A program made the translations under genes and the position numbers. Positions 1 to 7,609 of a DNA stretch of 64,000 nucleotides are shown here, piece after piece. The stretch's first letter is position 1. Every line of letters starts with the position of its first letter. The notes beneath the pieces were generated by a model. It was not told the DNA's origin. It saw only the letters and a list, made by a program, of their open reading frames with translations, and did no database searches. Source of the DNA: an uncultured Bacteroidales bacterium (GTDB lineage: Bacteria; Bacteroidota; Bacteroidia; Bacteroidales; Paludibacteraceae); NCBI GenBank assembly GCA_900318245.1, contig ONJT01000002.1, positions 1 to 64,000 on the forward strand. Direction: 5' to 3'.

Positions 1-441
1 ATCTTCACGACGATGACCCCTGCCCTCGCCTATCTGAAGGCGCACGCAGCCGACCTCGGTTTCACCCACGCATGGCAGTTCTATTACTCGACCGGTGCGC
101 TCTCTGCGTTCCTCGATAACACGCCGACAGCGGTTGCATTCCACGGTGTAGCTTCCGGCCTGCCGGAATCGCTTGCTGCCGCTCAAGCCGGTGTCGTAAC
201 AGGCCTGTTCGAAGGTACGCCTTTCGTAGCCGGTATTCCGGAGATACTGCTCAAAGCCATCTCCATCGCGGCTGTGATGTTCGGCTCACTGACCTATATC
301 GGCAACGGACCTAACTTCATGGTGAAAGCTATCGCAGAGGAAAGCGGAATCAAGATGCCGTCGTTCTTCGGCTATATGATTAAGTTCAGCTTGATCATAC
401 TCTTGCCGGTTTATATCATCGTTCAATTGATTTTCATCTAA
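1..441 (+). CDS. Ion transporter / Na+:H+ antiporter-like, C-terminal part
   Basis: The gene runs in from before the window; the frame is open from base 1, and the first ATG (13) is internal. The visible 147 residues hold hydrophobic helices and two blocks typical of the ion-transporter superfamily used by sodium:proton antiporters of Bacteroidota: FLDNTPTAV in a re-entrant-loop context, and GPNFMVKAIAEESG before the last helix. It should be an inner-membrane cation or anion exchanger; the ion cannot be read from this fragment. Its stop codon abuts the dedA start with no spacer, so the two are co-transcribed and probably translationally coupled. The subfamily call is tentative. Confidence 0.7.
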   Translation: MFTTMTPALAYLKAHAADLGFTHAWQFYYSTGALSAFLDNTPTAVAFHGVASGLPESLAAAQAGVVTGLFEGTPFVAGIPEILLKAISIAAVMFGSLTYIGNGPNFMVKAIAEESGIKMPSFFGYMIKFSLIILLPVYIIVQLIFI

Positions 442-1095
442 ATGACGATTGTTGATAATATTATCGCGTGGTACTCGGCGCATATGAATTATGCGTCGAT
501 TACTGCGTTGATGGCGGTGGAGAGTTCCTTCATCCCCTTCCCGAGTGAGGTGGTTATCCCTCCTGCAGCCTTCGTAGCCGGTCAACCGGATAGCGTGCTC
601 TGCGCGACGGGCAATTATCTGGTGGACGTAGCGATTATTGTGCTTTTCGGCACGCTCGGCGCAATGATAGGCGCGATCATCAACTACGGCCTCTCCGTGT
701 GGTTAGGGCGCATCATCATCTATAAGTTCGCCGATAGCAAACTCGGACACCTGTGTCTGCTGTCGAGCGAGAAGATCCAGAAGGCAGAGGAGTATTTCCG
801 CGAGAAAGGCAATGTCTCGACCTTCATCGGTCGGTTTATTCCGGGTATCCGCCAGTTGATCTCTATCCCTGCGGGTCTGAGCCGCATGCATTTCGGTGCG
901 TTCCTCTGGTGGACTTTCCTCGGCGCTTTCTGCTGGAATTGCGTGCTGGCGGCGGTAGGCTATGTAGCAGCCGGTCAAATGGACCTCATAAAAGAATATA
1001 GCCACGAATTATCCGTGGCCATACTCATTCTCTTGGGAGTAGCAGTACTCTATTTCGTAGTGAAACGCCTTATTGTTTCAGCCAAGAAGCAATAA
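442..1095 (+). CDS. DedA family membrane protein
   Basis: This 217-residue protein has the DedA/SNARE-associated (VTT) layout: an N-terminal segment with an ESSFIPFPSEV re-entrant motif near residues 27-37, then the GR-containing block FIGRFIPGIRQL near residues 128-139, then C-terminal helices. Members are inner-membrane proteins linked to undecaprenyl-phosphate or phospholipid flipping and envelope homeostasis. The ATG directly follows the stop of the upstream transporter. The last 26 bases overlap the 3' end of the convergent Wzz-like gene. The family call is secure; the substrate is unknown. Confidence 0.9.
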   Translation: MTIVDNIIAWYSAHMNYASITALMAVESSFIPFPSEVVIPPAAFVAGQPDSVLCATGNYLVDVAIIVLFGTLGAMIGAIINYGLSVWLGRIIIYKFADSKLGHLCLLSSEKIQKAEEYFREKGNVSTFIGRFIPGIRQLISIPAGLSRMHFGAFLWWTFLGAFCWNCVLAAVGYVAAGQMDLIKEYSHELSVAILILLGVAVLYFVVKRLIVSAKKQ

Positions 1096-2020
1096 GCTTA
1101 CGCTGGTCGATGATCTCGGCGATGAGGCAACCGAAAGCCCATCCGAGGACCAAGAACAGCAGCGCATATTTCAGGCGACCGTTCACGGGTTTCGGATCCG
1201 CTGTAAAGTGGTTCTCGAGTACTACGGGAGCGGTCGCTAACTGTATCCGGTAGTCGCCCTGCTGCAGGTGTTTCTGCTGCTCGTAAATCTGGTCGAGGAA
1301 CAGACGGATCTTGCGGTCGCCGTAGAAATTGACGCCATTACCGCTGTAGTTCATCGGCTGTGCGCTGGAGGCGTTGTAGAAATAGTACGCGCTCGTGAGG
1401 CTGTCCAGTTTCTGCGCCTGAGCATGGTTAAAGCGCACTTCTTCGCGCAGGTTCGTCAGATAGACGCCATACGACTGCTGCATCGCTTCATTGCTGTTCA
1501 GATAGTCCAGAAGCCCCTGCTCTATCGCCGGCAGTTGCGCTAAGTCGCGCGCTTTGAGACGGAATTGCAGGCACAGACGATCATTCATTTGGACGTTCAG
1601 CGTGTCGTAGGGTTTGGACTTATGCTTGAAATCAATAAAGTCAGCATTGCCGTCGTGCAGACAGTCTATCACGCGATAGGTGGTGAAGGCCTTGGCGGTC
1701 TTCTCTCTCACAAACGACGTGATAGCGGCGTCCTCGGGCAACAGACGACCCGAACGCAGCGGTGCGTAGGCCTGCTCAAACTGCTGAATAGACGGTCCGT
1801 TGAGCAATGCCACCGCATTCAGTTTATACGTCAGGTTCTCGCAGCGCGTGTAGTAGAGCGCGGCAGCAAGCGCCAACACGATGCAGGTGATCACTACCCA
1901 CCAATAACGATAGGTCAAGCGCACCATGCGCGCCAAGAGGCGACCGAAGGCCTTGCAGCCATCCGCTATCGCACGCCCGCACGCTACGCATAAATCAATA
2001 AAGGTCATATCTTTTTCCAT
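1070..2020 (-). CDS. Wzz-like two-helix membrane protein
   Basis: The 316-residue protein has one transmembrane helix near residues 38-58, a large extracytoplasmic part predicted as helical, and a second helix near residues 283-303. This is the topology of chain-length determinant (Wzz) and related polysaccharide co-polymerase proteins. No kinase domain is present. It follows ftsZ with only a short tandem spacer between and may be read through from the division cluster. Its 3' end overlaps dedA by 26 bases, tail to tail. The Wzz relation is inferred from topology and general sequence character, so the specific role is uncertain. Confidence 0.55.
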   Translation of the reverse strand: MEKDMTFIDLCVACGRAIADGCKAFGRLLARMVRLTYRYWWVVITCIVLALAAALYYTRCENLTYKLNAVALLNGPSIQQFEQAYAPLRSGRLLPEDAAITSFVREKTAKAFTTYRVIDCLHDGNADFIDFKHKSKPYDTLNVQMNDRLCLQFRLKARDLAQLPAIEQGLLDYLNSNEAMQQSYGVYLTNLREEVRFNHAQAQKLDSLTSAYYFYNASSAQPMNYSGNGVNFYGDRKIRLFLDQIYEQQKHLQQGDYRIQLATAPVVLENHFTADPKPVNGRLKYALLFLVLGWAFGCLIAEIIDQRKLIASWLKQ

Positions 2021-2042
2021 AATTCACTAATTCACTAACTCA
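2021..2042. repeat. Short tandem spacer, ATTCACTA unit
   Basis: The whole gap between ftsZ and the Wzz-like gene is a degenerate tandem of ATTCACTA (two exact units and a third, varied unit). Similar spacers built on other 7-9 base units sit at many gene junctions in this window (for example 41510, 57153, 28494). Confidence 0.8.
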
Positions 2043-3302
2043 TTACTTCCTTCGAATCCATCCGAAGGGACGACGGGGTTCTTCTTTTTCCTCCACTTTC
2101 TTTTCCTCTTTCGGTTGTTCCTCTTCGATGGTGATGACTACGTCATCAGCCGAAGTAGAAGCGGCATGCTCACGCGGCTGGCGCGGTGCGGTCTCAAAGC
2201 CTTCGGCAAAGAGCGTCTCACTCAGGTCGATGAGTTGCGGATTCTCGTCCTCCATCGGTTTCGGGGTCTGCGGCGGGTAATTCGCCTCAATCGCTTCGGA
2301 GATGGTTTTCTTGCCTTCCTCCTCTTCTTCCGAAGGAAGACCATCCACCTTATAGCCCGTAGCGATGACTGTCACGCGCACTTCATCACCCAGACTCTCG
2401 TCGATAGACGCGCCCCACTGTACCTCGATATCGTCGCCCACTTCCTGCACGAAGTCATTGATCTGGTCGATCTCTTCCATCACGATCGCGTGCTCCGTTG
2501 AACAGTAGAACTGCAGCAATATCCGCTCAGCGCCGTGAACGTCATTCGTGTTGACGAGCGGCGAGTTCAGGGCGTCGTTGATGGCATTCGTGATACGCTT
2601 CTCGCCCGAAGCATGACCGATATTCATGATCGCTACACCACCCTTGCGCAGCGTGTTGCGCACATCGGCGAAGTCCGTGTTGATATAGCCCGGCACGGTG
2701 ATGATCTCGGCGATCGCACGCGCCGCATTCGCGACTACGTCATCCGACTTACTGAAGGCATTGAGCAGGTTGAGTTCCGGGTAGATTTGTTTCAGTTTCT
2801 CATTATTAATAATGAGAAGGGCGTCTACATGTTTGGCCAGACGCGCCACACCCGTCATCGCCTTCTCGATCTTCTTCTTGCCCTCAAAAGCAAAAGGAAT
2901 AGTGACGATACCTACGGTCAGAATTCCCATCTCTTGCGCTACTTCGGCGACGATGGACGAAGCGCCTGTACCCGTACCACCACCCATACCGGCGGTGATG
3001 AACAACATTTGCGTACCATCATTCAGCGCCTCGCGGATATGCTCGCGGCTCTCCTCGGCGTACTGACGCGCGGTCTCAGGATCGCCGCCCGCACCTAAAC
3101 CCGGGCCTAACTGTAACTTACTGGGCACCGAACTCTTGATGAGCACTTGGCGGTCGGTGTTGCATACGAGGAACGAGACGTCGCTCAGTCCCTGACGAAA
3201 CATGTAGTTCACGGCGTTGCAGCCGCCACCACCTACTCCGATCACCTTGATGATACTGTCTTCTGTCAATCCTTCCAGCGGAAGGGTGAAATTGTCTTCC
3301 AT
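2043..3302 (-). CDS. ftsZ: Cell division protein FtsZ
   Basis: The tubulin-like GTPase that polymerises into the Z ring. The nucleotide-binding glycines GVGGGGCNAV lie near residues 22-31 and the tubulin signature GGGTGTG at 107-113. After about residue 330 comes an acidic, low-complexity linker, and the basic end RRPFGWIRRK is the usual C-terminal peptide for FtsA and other partners. I chose the ATG at 3302 (419 aa); an upstream in-frame TTG at 3320 would overlap ftsA and adds residues not typical of the family. The start lies four bases after the ftsA stop, so translation is probably coupled to it. Last of the murC-ftsQ-ftsA-ftsZ run. Confidence 0.97.
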   Translation of the reverse strand: MEDNFTLPLEGLTEDSIIKVIGVGGGGCNAVNYMFRQGLSDVSFLVCNTDRQVLIKSSVPSKLQLGPGLGAGGDPETARQYAEESREHIREALNDGTQMLFITAGMGGGTGTGASSIVAEVAQEMGILTVGIVTIPFAFEGKKKIEKAMTGVARLAKHVDALLIINNEKLKQIYPELNLLNAFSKSDDVVANAARAIAEIITVPGYINTDFADVRNTLRKGGVAIMNIGHASGEKRITNAINDALNSPLVNTNDVHGAERILLQFYCSTEHAIVMEEIDQINDFVQEVGDDIEVQWGASIDESLGDEVRVTVIATGYKVDGLPSEEEEEGKKTISEAIEANYPPQTPKPMEDENPQLIDLSETLFAEGFETAPRQPREHAASTSADDVVITIEEEQPKEEKKVEEKEEPRRPFGWIRRK

Positions 3303-3306
3303 ATAA

Positions 3307-4590
3307 TTACTCGCTTTCAATGAACATATCTAATGTGGACTCTTTGACGCGGTCGAAGAATCCGGGTTTGCGAACCAACTGGTCCTTATGGCTGTCGCGG
3401 TAGTCCTGTCCCAAGAGGATGGTGCCCACCAGCGAAGTATACAGCGGCGAGAGGTATTTCTCTTCCGTATCGCGGTGCAGCAGGTAGTTATGCGCGCCGT
3501 AGCATACGTGTACCGGGGTCTGCTCTTGCAGGTAGGCATCGAGGCCCTGCAGCATACTTGCGCCGCCGGTGATATAGATGGTCTTGATACGACTCTCCAC
3601 CTTCTTTAACTCGTCCAAGAGCGGCGCCAGGATCTCCTGTAGCTTAATCTCTATCGCTCCCGCTAACTCTTGCGAAGTGATGACGATGTCGCCGCCTATC
3701 TCCGGCACGGCCGGCACTCGCAGACGTACGTTCTTCTCCACGAACTGCGGGGCAGCGCATCCGAACTGTTTCTTCAGTACCTCGGCGGTATTAAAACTCA
3801 GGCCTTGCTGTTCGAGCATGCGCGTGATGTGATAGCCGCCTTTCGGCACTACTTTGTTGAGTAAGTACTGCCCACCCTTATATACCGTCAGCGTGGTTGT
3901 CTGCGCGCCGAAATCCAAGACTGCACAGCCCTCCGTCAGCACTTGGTTGCCGTCACAGGTTGCAAAGGCCGAGAGCAGCGCTTCCGGGCGCACGAACGAC
4001 TGCTCGATACTACGACCAGCTTGCGAGAAAGCTTTCTGTAACTGCGTGTCGAGTGCTTTACGACCGCAGAAAGCGATATAATAGGCTTCTACCAGCGCTG
4101 CGCGCTGCTCGGGCGTAGGGGTGTCGTCTTGCTCTACGCCGTCGAGTTTGAAATAACTCGGCACAAGGCCCAACACCGCTACCTCAGGATTGCGCACCTC
4201 GATCTTCTCTTTGCACTCGCGCTCCATCTCGTCCAGCAGTGTCTGACTAACCTCCTTGCGGCGCGCCTGGTCACGGCGGGAATGTACCGCTACGATCTGC
4301 ATCGAGTAACCACCGATAGCCAAGAAAGCCGTAGGCAGTTCGTCCACACCGATACGATTCGCCAGCAGTTTGAGCACCTCGGCGATGACATAGCCGGCGT
4401 TGCTCGACTGCGTCACCACGCCCTGCTCCACGCATATATTGCCCAACTTCTGCGGGCGCTCCTCCACTCCTAAGATCTGGAAGAAATCCGCCGACAGACG
4501 CCGAGCGGCCATCGCGCGCACACTGTCGCTGCCTAAGTCAATCGCCACCAGCGGCAGGCTGTCTGCTTTTTGTATCTGTTTTCTTGCCAT
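3307..4590 (-). CDS. ftsA: Cell division protein FtsA
   Basis: An actin-like ATPase of 427 residues that tethers FtsZ to the membrane and recruits later divisome proteins. The N-terminal phosphate-1 motif VAIDLGSDSVR is at about residues 14-24, and the adenosine-binding strand IYITGGASMLQG is near residue 340. The C-terminus ends with a helix (VKESTLDMFIESE), less amphipathic than the classical membrane-targeting sequence. It begins two bases after the ftsQ stop and ends four bases before the ftsZ start. Confidence 0.96.
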   Translation of the reverse strand: MARKQIQKADSLPLVAIDLGSDSVRAMAARRLSADFFQILGVEERPQKLGNICVEQGVVTQSSNAGYVIAEVLKLLANRIGVDELPTAFLAIGGYSMQIVAVHSRRDQARRKEVSQTLLDEMERECKEKIEVRNPEVAVLGLVPSYFKLDGVEQDDTPTPEQRAALVEAYYIAFCGRKALDTQLQKAFSQAGRSIEQSFVRPEALLSAFATCDGNQVLTEGCAVLDFGAQTTTLTVYKGGQYLLNKVVPKGGYHITRMLEQQGLSFNTAEVLKKQFGCAAPQFVEKNVRLRVPAVPEIGGDIVITSQELAGAIEIKLQEILAPLLDELKKVESRIKTIYITGGASMLQGLDAYLQEQTPVHVCYGAHNYLLHRDTEEKYLSPLYTSLVGTILLGQDYRDSHKDQLVRKPGFFDRVKESTLDMFIESE

Positions 4591-4592
4591 AA

Positions 4593-5336
4593 CTAATTCC
4601 GTCCTACTATTTGTCCTCTAAATCGCAGGTCGAGTTCTCGATAGTGCTTGTCCTTCAGTGCCTCTTTTCCGTCCTCCATGAACACACGCAGTTTGTTCAG
4701 TTTCTGCTCATATCCGCGCATCGGACCAAGCACCACGCGCGGCATCGCTTCGCCTCGCAGGTACAGATAGACCAGCTGCGGGTTTTGCACCTGGATGTGG
4801 TGAATGCGCGCGCGCCAGTAGTCGTTCTTTTGCAACCAGAGCGCGAAGTCCGCCAGCGCATGCGAAGCCATCGTCACGCCTACATTGCCCGTCACTACCG
4901 GCACTTTATCCCGCACCAACTCGCGATACTCCATCACGCGGCGGTCGCTGTCGATGAAATAGAGTTCTATCGCCGTCTGCACGCGGAGGATCGGCACGCG
5001 CTGTGTGATACGTATCCGCATCTCACCGCGCGGGGTGATGTAGCACTGCGCCGTGCGAACCATCGGATGCTGCGCGATGGTCTTCTCGATGCGATGCAGC
5101 GTCGTCGGCGCTACTACGCGGTTCACCGGATACAGATCCTTCGCCCGTAAGAGCTGCGTCAACTCTATCTCCGTCAGGTACAACCGGTCTTCCCGATCTT
5201 CGATCATATAGCGCAACGAACGGCACTCCTGCTCCGCCGGGCGGGCCTTGTACCCGCTCACCACAGCAGCTATCAGCAGTCCCGCCATGACCGCCACTCC
5301 CACACTCTGTAATATGATCTTTACCGTGCTGTTCAT
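4593..5336 (-). CDS. ftsQ: Cell division protein FtsQ
   Basis: A 247-residue bitopic protein: a short cytoplasmic end, one transmembrane helix near residues 7-29, then a periplasmic POTRA-like region. It links early and late divisome proteins. Identification rests on topology, size and position between murC and ftsA, the conserved place of ftsQ in Bacteroidota, together with the ARPAEQECRSLRY block after the helix. Its ATG overlaps the murC stop by four bases (ATGA). Confidence 0.9.
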   Translation of the reverse strand: MNSTVKIILQSVGVAVMAGLLIAAVVSGYKARPAEQECRSLRYMIEDREDRLYLTEIELTQLLRAKDLYPVNRVVAPTTLHRIEKTIAQHPMVRTAQCYITPRGEMRIRITQRVPILRVQTAIELYFIDSDRRVMEYRELVRDKVPVVTGNVGVTMASHALADFALWLQKNDYWRARIHHIQVQNPQLVYLYLRGEAMPRVVLGPMRGYEQKLNKLRVFMEDGKEALKDKHYRELDLRFRGQIVGRN

Positions 5337-6688
5337 CCTAATGCTTTTGCGACTTCAGGTACGAGGCGATCGATGTCTCCTGCGCCAACGGTCAGTACTA
5401 CTACGGGTTCTTTGCTCTCAGCTACGCGCCGTTGTAGTTCTGCTACGAGCTCCGCTTTCTGCACTACCTGCCCGCCAAGCATCTCACTCGTCACACCCGG
5501 TATCGGTTCTTCCCGCGCCGGGTAGATCGGCAGCAAGATACACTCGTCAAGCGTACTCAGCACGCGCCGGAAGCCGTCCGCAAAATCCCGCGTGCGGGTA
5601 TAGAGGTGCGGCTGGAACACGCCGATCAGTTTGCGCTCCGGATAGAGTTTGCGTATCGAGTCAATCGCCGTAGCGATCTCCTGCGGATGGTGGGCATAGT
5701 CGTCTATATACGCCACTTTCGGGGTATTCACGTGGATATTAAACCGCCGCCATACGCCCTTGAACGATGCGATGCGCTCCCGCACTTGCTCGACAGGCGT
5801 TCCTATCGTCAGAGCTACCGCCGCTGCTGCTACCGCATTCTCTATATTCACCCATACCGGCACACCGAGTTGCAGATCGTTTATCGTGCCTTTCGGCGTC
5901 ACGAGATCAAAGCGTATCTCGCCATTCGCGATACGTATGTTAGCCGCATGGTAATCACCATCCTCTATACCATAGGTGTAGCATTTCACTCCCGGTTGCA
6001 ACCTCGGCTGCAATGCAATGCCGTGTTTCATGACAAGTGCGCCGGTGATCAGACTTGTGTAGTGCGCAAAGGCCTCGCGATAGGCTTCTTCCGTGCCGTA
6101 TATATCCAAGTGGTCGGCATCGACCGCCGTCACGACGGAGATATAGGGCCGCAGGTGATGAAACGAGCGGTCGTATTCATCCGCCTCCACCACCACGTAC
6201 TCGCTCTCTTTGTCCAGCAGCAGGTTCGTGTGGTAATTCATGCTGATACCTCCGAGGAAGGCATTGACGGGCTGCATCAGGTGCGCGATCATCGTGCTGG
6301 TCGTCGTCTTGCCGTGCGTACCTGCTACGCAGAGCGCTTTCATTTGTTTCGTCACGAGCCCTAACACTTCCGCGCGCTTGAGGATCTCATACCCCTGTTC
6401 GCGGAAATAGGTATATATCGCATTCTCTTCCGGTACTGCCGGTGTCCGAACGACTAAAGTATGCTGCGGATCACCAATCTCAAATCTACAATCTTCAATC
6501 TTCAATCGATCGTCTCCAAAGACGATCTCCATTCCCTCTTCTTCCAACTCTTTCGTCAGCGCCGAAGGCGTGCGGTCATAGCCACATACGCGGTACCCGC
6601 GGCTATGAAAATACCGCGCCAGCGCACTCATTCCGATACCTCCGATACCGAGAAAAAAGATTGTTTGTATATCCTCTTGTTTCATCAT
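5333..6688 (-). CDS. murC: UDP-N-acetylmuramate-L-alanine ligase MurC
   Basis: Cytoplasmic Mur ligase that adds L-Ala to UDP-MurNAc. The Rossmann motif GIGGIGMSALARYF is at about residues 14-27 and the ATP loop GTHGKTTT at 123-130; VVVEADEYDRSF and DDYAHHP follow in the central and C-terminal domains. I chose the ATG at 6688 (451 aa); a TTG lies one codon upstream and another ATG one codon downstream. In many Bacteroidota murG precedes murC; here an accessory region lies upstream, so the cluster is cut or rearranged. About 18 residues near position 57-75 are encoded by a tandem-plus-palindrome insert (see 6472-6527). A promoter lies just upstream. Confidence 0.96.
   Translation of the reverse strand: MMKQEDIQTIFFLGIGGIGMSALARYFHSRGYRVCGYDRTPSALTKELEEEGMEIVFGDDRLKIEDCRFEIGDPQHTLVVRTPAVPEENAIYTYFREQGYEILKRAEVLGLVTKQMKALCVAGTHGKTTTSTMIAHLMQPVNAFLGGISMNYHTNLLLDKESEYVVVEADEYDRSFHHLRPYISVVTAVDADHLDIYGTEEAYREAFAHYTSLITGALVMKHGIALQPRLQPGVKCYTYGIEDGDYHAANIRIANGEIRFDLVTPKGTINDLQLGVPVWVNIENAVAAAAVALTIGTPVEQVRERIASFKGVWRRFNIHVNTPKVAYIDDYAHHPQEIATAIDSIRKLYPERKLIGVFQPHLYTRTRDFADGFRRVLSTLDECILLPIYPAREEPIPGVTSEMLGGQVVQKAELVAELQRRVAESKEPVVVLTVGAGDIDRLVPEVAKALG
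6472..6527. repeat. In-frame tandem and palindrome insert inside murC
   Basis: Within murC a run of degenerate CAATCT/TTCAAT units (6472-6507) is followed directly by a perfect hairpin, GATCGTCT-CCAA-AGACGATC (6508-6527). The reading frame stays open and encodes GDDRLKIEDCRFEIGD in a part of the first domain that is variable in MurC. The same combination of tandem units plus palindrome is seen in the dehydrogenase at 9716. Confidence 0.7.
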
Positions 6689-6713
6689 CAAGCCGTTTTA
6701 CGCAATTTGGGTG

Positions 6714-6745
6714 CAAAGATACTACAAAAATTGCATATATGCAAG
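6714..6745 (-). promoter_or_regulatory. Promoter of murC operon
   Basis: Read on the minus strand, a -33 box that is a perfect palindrome (TTGCATATATGCAA, 6731-6744) is followed by the -7 box TATCTTTG (6721-6714). The ATG lies about 25 bases further on. Confidence 0.8.
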
Positions 6746-6824
6746 TTTTTGAGCATTTTTTTTGCAGTGCGGTGTTCTTCTCCGTGGTGTTGGTGGGCGG
6801 CGCGCGATTTTTTTTCGCTTTTCC

Positions 6825-6867
6825 TTGCATATGTCAAATATTTTCCGTACCTTTGCAGCCGCAAAGG
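6825..6867 (+). promoter_or_regulatory. Promoter of the MNT/HEPN module with inverted repeat at -7
   Basis: The -33 box is TTGCATATGTCAA (6825-6837) and the -7 box TACCTTTG (6848-6855). The end of the -7 box forms the left arm of CCTTTGC-AGCC-GCAAAGG (6850-6867), a perfect inverted repeat across the expected transcription start. Bases 6848-6870 are the same as those before the DUF3791 gene at 22152-22174. Confidence 0.8.
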
Positions 6868-6886
6868 TTAAAACAACGCCACTAAT

Positions 6887-7207
6887 ATGACGAACAATAG
6901 TAACATATTAACGCAAATCCAGACTCTTGGGAAGAAAGTTCTTCCGAAGGGAAGTAGTTTGCTGCTGTATGGCTCTCGGGCGCGCGGAGACAACCGCGAG
7001 GACTCCGATTATGATTTGGTTGTGTTGGTGGACAAGGACAAGCAACAATTGCAGGATTTTACTGATTATGCTTATCCTTTCATGGAAATGGGTTGGGAAT
7101 TAGGCGCAGAGATTAACCCTATGCTTTATACGCGTAAAGAATGGAATCAACGCCATTTTACGCCGTTCTATAAGAATGTTGAACACGACAAAATAGTTTT
7201 AGTATGA
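6887..7207 (+). CDS. MNT-type nucleotidyltransferase (antitoxin-like)
   Basis: A 106-residue minimal nucleotidyltransferase. GSRARGDNREDSDYDLVVLV near residues 29-48 carries the GS and DxD metal and nucleotide motifs of the pol-beta superfamily. In MNT-HEPN pairs this protein neutralises the HEPN RNase by adding AMP to it. The next gene is the expected HEPN partner but is reduced to its C-terminal part, so this unit is probably decaying or has been repurposed. AT-rich compared with the murC cluster. A strong-looking promoter lies 30 bases upstream. Confidence 0.85.
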   Translation: MTNNSNILTQIQTLGKKVLPKGSSLLLYGSRARGDNREDSDYDLVVLVDKDKQQLQDFTDYAYPFMEMGWELGAEINPMLYTRKEWNQRHFTPFYKNVEHDKIVLV

Positions 7208-7344
7208 GTCTTGCAGTCATGGAAAACATGCGCGAAAAAGCAGATTACGATGTTATCTATGACGTATCACGAGAAGATCTTGAGGCTCTGAAACCTGTAG
7301 CGTATGAGCTCTTGACCATCATTGAACAGTTATTAAAGCAATAA
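7204..7344 (+). pseudogene. Remnant of HEPN partner protein (internal deletion)
   Basis: An open frame of 46 residues starts with ATGA overlap on the MNT stop. After MSLAVMEN it continues as REKADYDVIYDVSRED and an amphipathic helix, which matches only the last third of a HEPN domain (usually about 120-130 residues, with a conserved R-x-KADY block near the end). The first two helices and the usual RNase Rx4-6H motif are absent. The simplest reading is an in-frame internal deletion of about 80 codons. It may still be translated. Confidence 0.7.
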
Positions 7345-7349
7345 TATAT

Positions 7350-7380
7350 CGCTGGCCTTGACAGCGTTAAAAAGCAAGGG
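7350..7380 (+). ncRNA. Conserved H-type pseudoknot, copy 1
   Basis: Stem 1 is CGCTG (7350-7354) with CAGCG (7362-7366). The loop bases CCTTG (7356-7360) pair with CAAGG (7375-7379) to make stem 2, and the A-rich connector TTAAAAAG lies between. Copies occur at 23106 (+) and 47140 (-); in the former, stem 2 is CACCG/CGGTG, so three of five pairs changed together. It begins five bases after the HEPN remnant's stop and is followed 30 bases later by a long hairpin. The topology recalls small pseudoknot riboswitches, but no known class is matched. Confidence 0.65.
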
Positions 7381-7410
7381 CATAATAAAGTATAGCGTAA
7401 TAAGCCCAAC

Positions 7411-7547
7411 TTGATTGTTTGAAAACTGGACACTTTCAACAATTCATTGTTAACTCAAGTCATGGTTTATGCACGCTCACGTATCAGCGTGAGTTTTCCG
7501 TGCGTAAATTTGAGTTAACAAGGTTGTCCAGAACCTCAAACAATCAA
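7411..7547 (+). ncRNA. Long nested hairpin in leader, copy 1
   Basis: A 137-base segment folds on itself in five successive perfect or near-perfect stems: 7411-7422/7536-7547 (12 bp), 7426-7432/7525-7531 (7 bp), 7447-7458/7510-7521 (12 bp), 7466-7475/7499-7508 (10 bp with one G-U) and 7476-7481/7488-7493 (6 bp), closing on the loop TATCAG. No T-run follows, so it is not a simple terminator. The lipoprotein gene starts 62 bases downstream. Confidence 0.8.
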
Positions 7548-7609
7548 ATGAAGCGACCGAAAAACGCACGCTTTTTATTGTATGTTACTAACTAAAAATT
7601 TATAATAGT

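Noticed and set aside
3303-3320. Upstream TTG start for ftsZ
   Set aside because: It would overlap ftsA and add six residues not seen in FtsZ; the ATG at 3302 has the expected sequence and spacing.
7350-7380. Known preQ1-I riboswitch
   Set aside because: The topology (small H-type pseudoknot with A-rich connector) is alike, but the conserved loop bases do not match and the downstream genes are not queuosine genes.
7411-7547. Integron attC site after a toxin-antitoxin cassette
   Set aside because: The hairpin follows a toxin-like gene as attC sites do, but the end boxes (RYYYAAC and GTTRRRY) are not at the ends, copy 2 lacks them, and no integrase is present.
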